Source: Bog-473 sp963721585 (GTDB lineage Bacteria > Actinomycetota > Acidimicrobiia > Acidimicrobiales > RAAP-2). From it: a DNA stretch of 64,000 nt. The stretch covers positions 1-64,000 of the forward strand of contig CAVRJN010000001.1 of assembly GCA_963721585.1 (NCBI GenBank). Direction: 5' to 3'. Below are positions 8,290-16,202 of the stretch, one piece after another (the first letter of the stretch is position 1; every line of letters starts with the position of its first letter). The translations under genes and the position numbers were made by a program. The notes under the pieces were generated by a model. That model did no database searches. It was not told the origin of the DNA and saw only the letters and a program-made list of their open reading frames with translations.

Positions 8290-9066
8290 TCACTCCGTCA
8301 CCTGGTGTCGGCCAGGGAGAGCAAGCGCCGCCACCAGGATCGGGTCCCCCTGCACCGCCGCGTCGGGGACCGCCAGGCGCCGGTAGAGCATCAGCACCAG
8401 GTCAGAGGCGGTGGCCCGGAGCTCCGAGACCCGGGCGGATCGCTCGGCGTCCCCGGCCCCGGTCCGGGCCCCGGTCCCGGCCACCCGCCAGCTCGCCCCG
8501 GTGTCGGTGGCGGTCAGCGTGACGGCGCCGGGCAGGGAGGCCAGATCGGCCCCCACCATGATCTCGATGAACTCGGGCACGCCGTCGTCGGCCAGCCCGG
8601 GGTGCAGCGGGGCCGGCGATCCGGTCACACCCTCGGCGTCCCAGCGGTGCACGGACACCTCCTGGGCCTGGTGGCGGCCCACGGCGCCCGCCGTGTGGGG
8701 CTCGGGCCACCAGGCCCAGCACGGCGCGTCGGGGCCGGCGGCGCGCAGGGCGCCGAGCAGGGAGTACGTGCACCAGCCCAGCCAGGCCAGCAGGTCGTTG
8801 TCCTCGGGAAGAGCGGTGAGCTCGGCCCCCGAACGCTCGGCGGCGTTCTGGGCCCGCACGTTCTCGCCCCAGTACCACTGCACCTCGCCGATGTGGTGGG
8901 CCAGGTCCCGCACCGACCACTCGGGCGTGGACGGCACCCTCGCCTCGAGGTCCAGCCCCTCGACGACCTCGCTCATGCGGCGGCTCTCCGCCGCGATGAT
9001 CTCGAGCCTGTCGCCGAAGCCGAAATGCTCCGGCGGCCCGCTCCCGTCCAGATCGACGACCGTCAC
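8290..9066 (-). CDS. Mycothiol-dependent maleylpyruvate isomerase-type (DinB-like) protein
   Basis: 258 residues from GTG 9066, one base after the serS stop. The N-terminal half is a DinB-like four-helix bundle with His residues at family positions (RVPSTPEWSVRDLAHHIGEVQWYW, and VGRHQAQEVSVHRWDAEGV). The C-terminal half is a smaller alpha/beta domain (SWRVAGTGAR to SDLVLMLYRRL), as in the MDMPI family. These proteins typically use mycothiol as cosubstrate, which fits an actinobacterial host; the actual substrate is unknown. It is probably cotranscribed with serS and the MBL-fold gene. Confidence 0.75.
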   Translation of the reverse strand: MTVVDLDGSGPPEHFGFGDRLEIIAAESRRMSEVVEGLDLEARVPSTPEWSVRDLAHHIGEVQWYWGENVRAQNAAERSGAELTALPEDNDLLAWLGWCTYSLLGALRAAGPDAPCWAWWPEPHTAGAVGRHQAQEVSVHRWDAEGVTGSPAPLHPGLADDGVPEFIEIMVGADLASLPGAVTLTATDTGASWRVAGTGARTGAGDAERSARVSELRATASDLVLMLYRRLAVPDAAVQGDPILVAALALPGRHQVTE

Positions 9067-9067
9067 G

Positions 9068-10372
9068 TCATGGCGCCTTGATCAGCAGTTCCCCGCCGAC
9101 GTAGGGGGCCAGGCACTCCGGCAGCACCACGGTCCCGTCCGGCTGGCGCCCGTGCTCCACCAGGGCGGCCCAGATCCGCGGCCAGGCCAGCGCCGATCCG
9201 TTGACCGTGTGCACCAGCTGCAGCGGCCCGCCCCCGGCCGGCCGGAAGCGCACGTTGGCCCGCCGGGCCTGGTAGTCCCGGTACCAGCTGACCGAGCTGA
9301 CCTCGAGCCAGCGGTCGACCCCGGGCGCGTAGACCTCCAGGTCGAAGGTGCGGGCCGACGGGCCGCCCAGGTCCCCGCAGCACAGGTCGAGCACGCGGTA
9401 GGGCAGCTCGAGCTCCTGGAGCATCGACTCGGCCCGCTGCAGAATGTCGGCCTGGGCCTCTAGCGCGCCCTCGGGCGTGGTGTAGGCGAACAGTTCCACC
9501 TTGTCGAACTCGTGCACCCGCAACAGGCCCCGGGTGTCCCGGCCCGCCGAGCCCGCCTCACGGCGGTAGCAGGCGGTCGCCGCAGTGAAGCGCAACGGGA
9601 GCTGGGACTCGTCCACTATCTCGCCCCGGCGCAGGGAGGTGAGCGGCACCTCGGCCGTCGGGATCAGCCACAGGTCGTCACGCTCGACGTGGTAGGCGTC
9701 GTCGGCGAACTTGGGCAGGTGGCCCGTGGAGGTCATGGTCTCGGTGAGCACCACCGTCGGCGGCCGGATCTCCTCGTAGGCCGGCGAGTGGCGGTCGATG
9801 GCGAAGGCGGTCAGCGCCCGCAACAGCCGTGCCCCCGCGCCCCGGTAGAGGGGGAACATGGACCCGGCCAGCCGGGCCCCGCGCTCCATGTCGAGGATCT
9901 GCAACGACTCGCCGATCTCCCAGTGCGGGATCTCCTGGTGTGCAGCCCTTTCGGGAGGCGGCCGACCGGCATCCCGGCCCGCCCACCACCGGCGGACTTC
10001 CACGTTGTCGTCCTCACCCATGCCGTCCGGCGCGTCGTCCGCCGGGATGTTGGGCAGGTAGAGCAGCCCGGTCTGGCGCCGCTCCAGCAGTTCGGCCGCT
10101 TCAGCGGCCGCGACCCGCTCCTCCTCGCCCAGCCCCTTGCTGCGCTCGCCGAGCTCCGCCGCCAGCGCGTCGTCGCCCGCCTTCCTGGCCTGTCCCACCT
10201 GGCGCGAGAGATCCTTGACCTCGGCCCGCAACGCCTCGGCGCTCGCCACCCGCGCGCTCCACGCGGCGTCGGCATCCACGACGGCGTCGACCTCGGCCGC
10301 CTCGACGCCGCGCCGGGCCAACGCCGCCTTGACCGCATCGGGATCGGCTCGGAGCGCACGGATATCGATCAC
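9068..10372 (-). CDS. serS: Seryl-tRNA synthetase
   Basis: 434 residues, normal length. The N-terminal long coiled-coil arm (about 30-105, rich in Ala/Glu/Arg) is followed by the class II catalytic core: motif 1 around SPAYEEIRPPTVV, motif 2 FTAATACYRREAGSAGRDTRG, and motif 3 NGSALAWPRIWAALVEH. The conserved RVHEFDKVELF and TAEVPLTSL segments are present. It charges tRNA-Ser with serine. The GTG start lies eight bases after a TACTTT hexamer with no properly spaced Shine-Dalgarno, consistent with a leaderless transcript. Confidence 0.95.
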   Translation of the reverse strand: MIDIRALRADPDAVKAALARRGVEAAEVDAVVDADAAWSARVASAEALRAEVKDLSRQVGQARKAGDDALAAELGERSKGLGEEERVAAAEAAELLERRQTGLLYLPNIPADDAPDGMGEDDNVEVRRWWAGRDAGRPPPERAAHQEIPHWEIGESLQILDMERGARLAGSMFPLYRGAGARLLRALTAFAIDRHSPAYEEIRPPTVVLTETMTSTGHLPKFADDAYHVERDDLWLIPTAEVPLTSLRRGEIVDESQLPLRFTAATACYRREAGSAGRDTRGLLRVHEFDKVELFAYTTPEGALEAQADILQRAESMLQELELPYRVLDLCCGDLGGPSARTFDLEVYAPGVDRWLEVSSVSWYRDYQARRANVRFRPAGGGPLQLVHTVNGSALAWPRIWAALVEHGRQPDGTVVLPECLAPYVGGELLIKAP

Positions 10373-10398
10373 TCCTGCTCAAAGTAGTCTGCGACGCC
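10373..10398. promoter_or_regulatory. Candidate bidirectional promoter with overlapping -10 elements between serS and ABC ATPase
   Basis: The two divergent genes are separated by only 26 bp. On plus, TAGTCT (10385-10390) is followed by eight bases and the GTG at 10399. On minus, TACTTT (complement of 10381-10386) is followed by eight bases and the GTG at 10372. Both hexamers fit the TANNNT -10 pattern and overlap by two bases. Symmetric divergent, leaderless transcription is inferred from sequence only; -35 elements would lie inside the opposite genes. Confidence 0.45.
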
Positions 10399-11415
10399 GT
10401 GCCAGCCGTCGAGGTCACCGGCCTCACCGTGCGCTACGGACCGGCCGGCACGCCGCCCGCAGTCGACGGCGTCGACCTGGCCGCCGACGCGGGCGAAGTG
10501 CTCGTCGTGCTGGGGCCCAACGGCGCCGGCAAGACGTCGACGGTCGAGACGCTCGAGGGCTACCGCCGCCCGGCCGCCGGCGAGGTGCGCGTCCTCGGGC
10601 TCCGTCCCATCGCTGACCATGCCGCTCTGAGCGGCCGCATCGGGGTCATGCTCCAGCGCGGCGGCGTCTATCCCATGCTCGGCCCGCGCCGGGTCCTCGA
10701 CCTCTTCGCCGGCTACTACGCCGAGCCGGTGCCGGCGGACGAGCTCCTCGACCTCGTGGGGTTGCGCTCGGTCGCCGGCACGCCCTGGCGCCATCTCTCG
10801 GGCGGCGAGCAGCAGCGGCTCTCCCTCGCACTGGCCCTGGTGGGGCGGCCCGACGTGGCCTTCCTCGACGAGCCGACCGCCGGCGTCGACCCCGAGGGCC
10901 GCATCGCCGTGCGCGCCGTGGTGGCCGGGCTGAAGAGTCGGGGCGTGTGCGTCGTCCTGACCACCCACGAACTGGGCGAAGCCGAGAAGATGGCGGACCG
11001 CATCGTGATCCTCTCGGCGGGCCGGGTCGTCCTGGAGGGGACACCGCAGGTCCTCACCGCCGCGGCCGCGCCCGGGGCCCGAGGCCCCCGTGTCGTCACG
11101 TTCGGAGCTCCGCCGGCGCTCGACGTCGCGGCGCTCGCCGCCGCGGTCGGGCCCGGGACCACGGCCACCGAGACCGCGGCGGGCCGCTACCGGGTCGAGG
11201 CCTCGGAGGTCGAGACCCCCGCCGTCACCGCCGCGGTGGCGAACTTCCTGGCGGGCCGCGGCGCCACCCTCACCGACCTGGCGACGGGCAAGACCCTGGA
11301 GGACGTCTACTTCGAGACGGTGGGCCGGGCCGGCGAGGCCGTCCCCGAGGAGACGCCACCCGGCGCGGCGGGCCGGGGCCGGGGCCGGGGCCGGGGCCGG
11401 AGGCGGGCCCGGTGA
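10399..11415 (+). CDS. ABC transporter ATP-binding protein (DrrA/CcmA-like exporter)
   Basis: 338 residues. Walker A GPNGAGKTST, Q-loop in GVMLQRGGVYP, signature LSGGEQQRLSLALAL, Walker B VAFLDEPTAGVDPEG and the H-loop TTHEL are all intact. A C-terminal DrrA-type extension ends in a low-complexity GRGRGRGRGRRRAR tail encoded by GGGCCG repeats near 11370-11400. The stop overlaps the permease GTG, so both proteins are probably made together. In several actinobacteria an ABC exporter of this kind lies beside ctaA/ctaB, suggesting a role around haem or cytochrome oxidase maturation; its cargo is unknown. Confidence 0.9.
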   Translation: MPAVEVTGLTVRYGPAGTPPAVDGVDLAADAGEVLVVLGPNGAGKTSTVETLEGYRRPAAGEVRVLGLRPIADHAALSGRIGVMLQRGGVYPMLGPRRVLDLFAGYYAEPVPADELLDLVGLRSVAGTPWRHLSGGEQQRLSLALALVGRPDVAFLDEPTAGVDPEGRIAVRAVVAGLKSRGVCVVLTTHELGEAEKMADRIVILSAGRVVLEGTPQVLTAAAAPGARGPRVVTFGAPPALDVAALAAAVGPGTTATETAAGRYRVEASEVETPAVTAAVANFLAGRGATLTDLATGKTLEDVYFETVGRAGEAVPEETPPGAAGRGRGRGRGRRRAR

Positions 11416-12167
11416 GCACGAACGCCGGAGCGCTCCGGCCGCTGCGGGCGCAGACCGGCGCCGAGGTCTTCATGACGCTGCGCCGCGGCGAGACGCTGCT
11501 GCTGACCCTCGGAATTCCCGTCGTCTTCCTGCTCTTCTTCTCGAAGGCCTCGGTGGTGTCGACCCCGACGGCGACCCCGGCCAACTTCTTCGTGCCCGGA
11601 ATCTTGTCCCTCGCCGTCATGTCGACGGCGATGGTCTCCCTCGGCATCGCCACCGGCTTCGAGCGCGGCTACGGCGTGCTCAAGCGCCTCGGCGCCACCC
11701 CGCTCGGCCGCCCGCGCCTGCTCGGCGCCAAGATCCTCACGATCGTTGCGGTCGAGCTGGTGCAGGCCGCGGTGCTGCTGCCGGTCGGGCTCGCCCTGGG
11801 CTGGAACCCGGGAGGCGGCGGCCCGGCGGTGGTGGCCGGCGCGATCGGTGCCGTGCTGCTCGGCTCGGCCGCCTTCGCCGGCATCGGCCTCTTCATGGCC
11901 GGCACACTGCGCGCCGAGGTCAACCTGGCCGCGGCCAACGGCCTCTACCTCGTCCTCCTGCTGCTGGGCGGCATGATCGTCCCGCTGGCGAAGCTGCCGA
12001 GCGGGCTGGCCGGCTTCGCCAAAGCGCTCCCGGCGGCGGCGCTCTCGTCCGCGCTGCACGCCGCCCTCGGGACCGGGGCCGCTGTGCCCGCCGAATCCTG
12101 GGTCGTGCTGGCCGTCTGGGCGGTCGCCGCCCCGCTGGCGGCGGCGCTCACGTTCCGCTGGGAATGA
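11412..12167 (+). CDS. ABC-2 type exporter permease
   Basis: 251 residues from the GTG overlapping the ATPase stop. Six hydrophobic segments are visible (for example TLLLTLGIPVVFLLFFS, ILSLAVMSTAMVSLGIATGF, AVVAGAIGAVLLGSAAFAGIGL, LYLVLLLLGGMIVPL). The motif GYGVLKRLGATPLGR between helices 2 and 3 is typical of ABC-2 permeases. It would pair with the upstream ATPase. Its 3' end overlaps the convergent TlpA-like gene by 20 bp. Confidence 0.88.
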   Translation: MSTNAGALRPLRAQTGAEVFMTLRRGETLLLTLGIPVVFLLFFSKASVVSTPTATPANFFVPGILSLAVMSTAMVSLGIATGFERGYGVLKRLGATPLGRPRLLGAKILTIVAVELVQAAVLLPVGLALGWNPGGGGPAVVAGAIGAVLLGSAAFAGIGLFMAGTLRAEVNLAAANGLYLVLLLLGGMIVPLAKLPSGLAGFAKALPAAALSSALHAALGTGAAVPAESWVVLAVWAVAAPLAAALTFRWE

Positions 12168-12795
12168 GGGCACGCTCGTCGGCGGTGAAGGACGAGGGTG
12201 TGAGCACGGCGCCCCGCACGATTCTGGCGATCGTGCCGTCTCCGTTGACGAACACCGCGTAGGGGTCGCCGTCGAAGTAGAAGAGACCGCTGGTGATCCC
12301 GGCCCCGGGGTCCGATGCCACGGGGAACGAGACGCCCGTCGCGTCGATGAAGGACTCGGCGGTCGATGTCTTGTCGAAGCTGTCGACGCCGATGACGCGG
12401 ATCCGCGAGAGTGCCCCGTGTGCCTGGTCCTGCTTGCGGACCGTGGCCGCCAGCGGGGGGAGCTCCTGGTGGCAACTCGCGCACCAGGCTCCGAAGAACA
12501 ACAGGACGGCTGGAGTGCCGTTCCCGCCACCGTCGGCCGGGACGGACACCCGGGACGACCCGGTCGGGCCGAGGTTGTCACCGCTGAAGGAGGGCACCGG
12601 TCCACCCTCTCGGGGCGCGCTCGTGGTGGTCGAACTCGTGCCGATGCTGGTCAACAGCCCGATGAGCAGAATGATCAGGAGGCCGATGCCCAGGCCGATG
12701 AGAATGAACCGCTTCCGGGGCGGGCGGGCCACCGGCGCGGTCTCCGCCTCCGGCGCAGGTGAGGACGCCGGGTCCGGGGGTGTGACGTCGGTCAT
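12148..12795 (-). CDS. Membrane-anchored TlpA/ResA-like thioredoxin
   Basis: 215 residues. A Pro/Ala-rich cytoplasmic N-terminus, one membrane helix (FILIGLGIGLLIILLIGLL, about 30-48), a Ser/Thr linker, then a thioredoxin-like domain with VLLFFGAWCASCHQELPP carrying the redox pair CASC. The later DATGVSFPVASDPGAG and YAVFVNGDGTI segments fit the TlpA/AhpC-TSA fold. Facing the outside, it would reduce or oxidise cysteines. Its position just before ctaB suggests cytochrome c or CuA-site maturation (inference). Confidence 0.8.
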   Translation of the reverse strand: MTDVTPPDPASSPAPEAETAPVARPPRKRFILIGLGIGLLIILLIGLLTSIGTSSTTTSAPREGGPVPSFSGDNLGPTGSSRVSVPADGGGNGTPAVLLFFGAWCASCHQELPPLAATVRKQDQAHGALSRIRVIGVDSFDKTSTAESFIDATGVSFPVASDPGAGITSGLFYFDGDPYAVFVNGDGTIARIVRGAVLTPSSFTADERALIPSGT

Positions 12796-12807
12796 GCCGC
12801 GGGGACG

Positions 12808-13744
12808 TTAGTGAATGTGGTTGCGGATGAGTACGTCGCCCGCCATCGCCACGAACAGCACGGTGAGGTAGGTGATGGAGTACCCGAAGACACGCATCGC
12901 CTCGCGCCCGGTCGCCTTGTCGTTCTGGGCCAGTCCCCAGAGACGGGTCACGAGGTAGAGGAACCCGGCACCGAGCACGGCGGCGCTGACCATGTAGATC
13001 CAGCCCAGGTGGGCCACGGGTCCGAACAGGAACGACACCGCCACCAGCGCCACCGTGTAGTAGACGATCTCGGTCGTGGTGCGCCTCATGGATGCGACGA
13101 CCGGGAGCATGGGCACGTCCGCCGCCCGGTAGTCCTCCTTGTAGCGGACCGCCAGCGACCAGAAGTGGGGCGGCGTCCAGATGAAGATGATGGCGAAGAG
13201 CACCACCGGTGCCCAGCTCAGGCTGTTGGTCACGGCCGCCCACCCGACCAGGACCGGCACCGCGCCCGCCGCGCCGCCGATGACGATGTTCTGCGTCGAG
13301 CGGCGCTTCAGCCACAGCGTGTAGACGAAGACGTAGAAGAGCGTCGCCGAGATGGCCAGCACGGCCGAGAGCAGATTGACGGCGAGCCACAGCTCCACGA
13401 AGGCCGCCACCTCGAGCGCCAGCGCGAAGACGAGGGCGGCGGTGGGCGTCATGGCGCCCGGTCACCAGCGGACGGTTCTTGGTCCGGTTCATCAGGCGGT
13501 CGATGTCCCGGTCCACCACCATGTTGATGGCGTTGGCCCCGCCGGCCGCCAGCGCGCCGCCGGCCAGGGTGGCGACCATGAGCCAGATCGGCGGCACGCC
13601 GCGCTGCGCCACCACCATGGTGGGAAGCGTCGTGACCAGCAGGAGCTCAATGATCCGTGGCTTGGTCAGGGCGATGTAGGCCCCGACGGTCGACCGCGAC
13701 CACTTGGCTCGCCGGCCCGGAAGGGCGGGCGCCTCGATGGACAT
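12808..13744 (-). CDS. ctaB: Protohaem IX farnesyltransferase (haem O synthase), frameshifted by one base
   Basis: The N-terminal part starts at ATG 13744 (MSIEAPALPGRRAKWSRSTV), with ALTKPRIIELLLVTTLPTM and the prenyl-diphosphate motif NMVVDRDIDRLMNRTKNRPL. The frame breaks at about 13453-13458, where GTGACCGGGCGCCATG has one G too many: removing it gives NRPLVTGAMTPTAALVFA and continues to the stop at 12808 (WLKRRSTQNIVIGGAAGAVP, second motif YKEDYRAADVPMLPVV). The reconstructed 311 residues match the family length, with about nine membrane helices. It farnesylates haem b for cytochrome oxidase. Because the gene is expected to be essential for aa3 oxidase, an assembly error is more likely than a true pseudogene. 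Confidence 0.88.
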
Positions 13745-13811
13745 GTCCGTGCAGCCTACGGCGGGGGCACGCCCGGGACCAGGCGACGGGCGCCGGTACG
13801 CTTGCGCCAGA

Positions 13812-14781
13812 GTGTCGCGGCGCCGTACCCCCACCGTCTCGCCCTCGCTGAGCCACCGGCTCGACGTCGTGGCCCTGGTCCTGACCGCCCTCATCGTGCT
13901 GACCGGGGCCGGGGTCCGCCTGACCGGCTCGGGCCTGGGGTGCGCCGACTGGCCCGAGTGCTCGGTCGGGCACCTGACCCCCGCGCTGCAGTTCCACGGC
14001 CTGGTGGAGTTCGGGAACCGCCTGGTCACCGTCGTCCTGACCGTGGGGGTGGCCGCGGCCTTCCTCGGCTCGGTCTTCCGCTCCCCGCGCCGGCGCGACC
14101 TGATGTGGCTGAGCGGAGGGCTGGTGGGCGGCGTGCTGGCCCAGGCCGTCCTCGGCGGCATCGTCGTCTACACCAAGCTCAACCCCTACGTCGTCATGGT
14201 GCACTTCTTCGCCACCATGCTCCTGCTGGTCGACGCCGTCGTCCTGGTCCACCGCTCCACCCGCGACTACACGCCCGGTGCCGGCCACCTCCTCGTGCCC
14301 CGGCCGCTGATCCGCCTCTTCTACGGCGCCCTGGCGCTCCTGGCGCTCGTGATCGCGGCCGGTACCGCCACCACCGGTGCCGGGCCGCACGCGGGCGACG
14401 CCTCGGGCCAGCAGGTGGCGAAGCGGATCCCCATCGCACTGCGCGACATGGCCGAGCTCCACTCGAGCCTCGCCCTCCTTCTGATCGGCGTCACCATCGG
14501 CCTGGTGGTGGGACTCCACATGGGCGACGTGCCCGAGCGGGTGCGCCGCGCCGCCGCGCGTGCTGATGGTCGTGATGGTGGCCCAGGCCGGCGTCGGGTA
14601 CACCCAGTACTTCACCCACCTGCCGGCGCTCCTCGTCGAGGTCCACATCCTGGGTGCGACCGCGTTGGTGATCGGGGCCACGCAGACGTTCCTCGCCTGC
14701 ACCTACCACGCGCCCGAGGTGCTGCCGGCCCCCGTCGTCGTCGGCACGCCGGAGCCGAGCGTCCCGATCGGTGCCCATTAG
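13812..14781 (+). CDS. ctaA: Haem A synthase (CtaA/COX15), frameshifted by one base
   Basis: GTG 13812 begins SRRRTPTVSPSLSHRLDVVA. The family hallmarks follow: GAGVRLTGSGLGCADWPEC, the haem-ligand His regions LQFHGLVEFGNRLV and VMVHFFATMLLL, and MAELHSSLALLL. At about 14545-14562 the frame slips by one extra base in a GCCGCCGCGCG run. The continuation in the next frame (RVLMVVMVAQAGVGYTQYFT, then LPALLVEVHILGATALVIGA) is the expected last part, ending at 14781. The repaired product is about 322 residues, normal length with eight helices. It is divergent from ctaB with 67 bp between starts. It oxidises haem o to haem a. Confidence 0.88.
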
Positions 14782-14815
14782 GCTGTGTCGTTCCGTGCTC
14801 TTCGGCACGGTCCCG

Positions 14816-14888
14816 GCCCCCATCGTCTAGCGGCCTAGGACACCGCCCTTTCACGGCGGCAGCACCGGTTCGAATCCGGTTGGGGGTG
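14816..14888 (+). tRNA. tRNA-Glu (anticodon TTC)
   Basis: The acceptor stem GCCCCCA (14816-14822) pairs with TGGGGGT (14881-14887). The anticodon stem CCGCC/GGCGG holds loop CTTTCAC with anticodon TTC at 14850-14852. The T-arm ACCGG-TTCGAAT-CCGGT is perfect. CCA is not encoded. It lies 34 bp after ctaA. Confidence 0.93.
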
Positions 14889-15110
14889 CTGTTTGCCATT
14901 GACCCCGTTCAGTGGACCGCGATTCTGGCAATGCGGCCTGACGAAACGGCTTGGGTGCCAATCCTCGAATTCGGGCCAATCGTCATGGCTGTGGTCCTGG
15001 GGCTCAGGCCAAGGCAAAGATTCTCGTCTGGGCCCGAAGCAGGCGGCCGTGAGGTGCAACTTCCCCGATTGGGGATCCGTGCAATCGCCGGCAATCCACG
15101 GGTTTCCGAC

Positions 15111-16202
15111 TCATTGGCTGATGGCGGCGGTCGCTGCGGTGTAGGTGCCGTTCGCTGCGAGGGTCAACGTGGCGGTGGTCCACGAGGAGCTCGTAGAGGA
15201 CGTAAATGTGAATCGCGGGGACACCGCAAGTCCCGTGGCCGGGAATGCCTGGGCCGTGGTGGGCGTGCCGGACGCTCCGGGACCAGCATTGGTGAACGTG
15301 AACGTCACCGTGTGACCAGAGCCGATGGCCGACTCGACGTTGCCTTCGGCATCGGTGACGGACACAGTGAACGTGGCGGTGGTGCCACGGCCGAACCCGG
15401 TGAGCGGGCAGGTGAAATAGCAGGGAAGGGTGACGGGGGCCGGGCTGATACCGGTAAAGGCCAGCCGAGCCGCGGTGCCGTCTTTGATCGTGATCGGTAC
15501 AAACGTGAGATTGCGGGCTGTCCCGTCGGTCATGGTCAGCGTCTCGGTGCCAGCGGCGACCAAGGTGATCGAAATGGTGACGCTGCCACTGGCCCATGTG
15601 GGGCTTGGGAGAGTCGCGACCGCTCCGGAAGGGCTGGCGTTGGCGCCGCCCCACGTGAGCGGGTGCGCGCCGGTGTAGGTCGTGTCGAGGGCGCCGTTGC
15701 TCAGGGCGTGGACGGTGACGTTGAAGGCGGTGCCGGCGGTCGCCGTGGTCGGCTGAGTCCCAGATATCGCAAACGTGAGGGCCGGCGCAGCAACAGGGCA
15801 CGGATTGGCGATGTTGAGGGTCGGTCCGGTGATGCAAATGTCAGTGGCCGTCCCGGTCGTGGTGTCCGTCCCACCCCCTCCCACGATGCAATTTCCGGTG
15901 CCGGTATCTGTAATCGTGTTCGAGCCCGCAGAGCCCAGCACGAGCGCGTTCGATTGACTGTTCGAGAACGCTCCCGATCCCTGCACCAGTACGGTGAGAC
16001 TGAGTGAACTGCAACCTGCCGGGGCCAGCTGCATGATCAGCCGGGCCTGGGCACTGGTGCCGACACGGCTGACAGGGACGTTGGTGCTGGCGGTGAAGCT
16101 GGTCACGAGGGTGATGGTGACCAAGAGGACGACGATGGCGGCACCAGCTTGGGCCGCGATCACGTGCTGGGGTCTGCGGAGACGCCTAGAGCGTCGCGGC
16201 AC
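15111..16202 (-). CDS. Secreted SipW-type-signal protein with RTX-like and Ig-like segments
   Basis: 363 residues from GTG 16202, which has GGAGG nine bases upstream and overlaps the end of the signal-peptidase gene by 17 bp; an ATG at 16286 in the same frame is less likely. A basic N-terminus and one hydrophobic segment end in TSFTASTNVPVSRVG, closely resembling FTASNTVPATTVG of the TasA-like protein upstream. This suggests the same signal peptidase processes both. Next is a short Cys-containing nonapeptide-like stretch (SNTITDTGTGNCIVGGGGTD), then two Ig-like beta domains (TTATAGTAFNVTVHALSNG; TTATFTVSVTDAEGNVESA). Probably an extracellular fibre component or adhesin; function not recognised. 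Confidence 0.7.
   Translation of the reverse strand: MPRRSRRLRRPQHVIAAQAGAAIVVLLVTITLVTSFTASTNVPVSRVGTSAQARLIMQLAPAGCSSLSLTVLVQGSGAFSNSQSNALVLGSAGSNTITDTGTGNCIVGGGGTDTTTGTATDICITGPTLNIANPCPVAAPALTFAISGTQPTTATAGTAFNVTVHALSNGALDTTYTGAHPLTWGGANASPSGAVATLPSPTWASGSVTISITLVAAGTETLTMTDGTARNLTFVPITIKDGTAARLAFTGISPAPVTLPCYFTCPLTGFGRGTTATFTVSVTDAEGNVESAIGSGHTVTFTFTNAGPGASGTPTTAQAFPATGLAVSPRFTFTSSTSSSWTTATLTLAANGTYTAATAAISQ

Noticed and set aside
11360..11405. GGGCCG hexamer run as a regulatory repeat
   Set aside because: It is in frame and encodes the Gly-Arg tail of the ABC ATPase; simple slippage explains it.
13450..14562. Programmed +1 frameshifting in ctaB and ctaA
   Set aside because: The slip sites share no common motif, have no stop or pause signal, and such regulation is not known for these genes.
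13704..16007. 767-codon plus-strand frame as one protein
   Set aside because: Only the first 250 codons from 13812 are CtaA; after the frameshift it runs through tRNA-Glu and antisense to the secreted protein.
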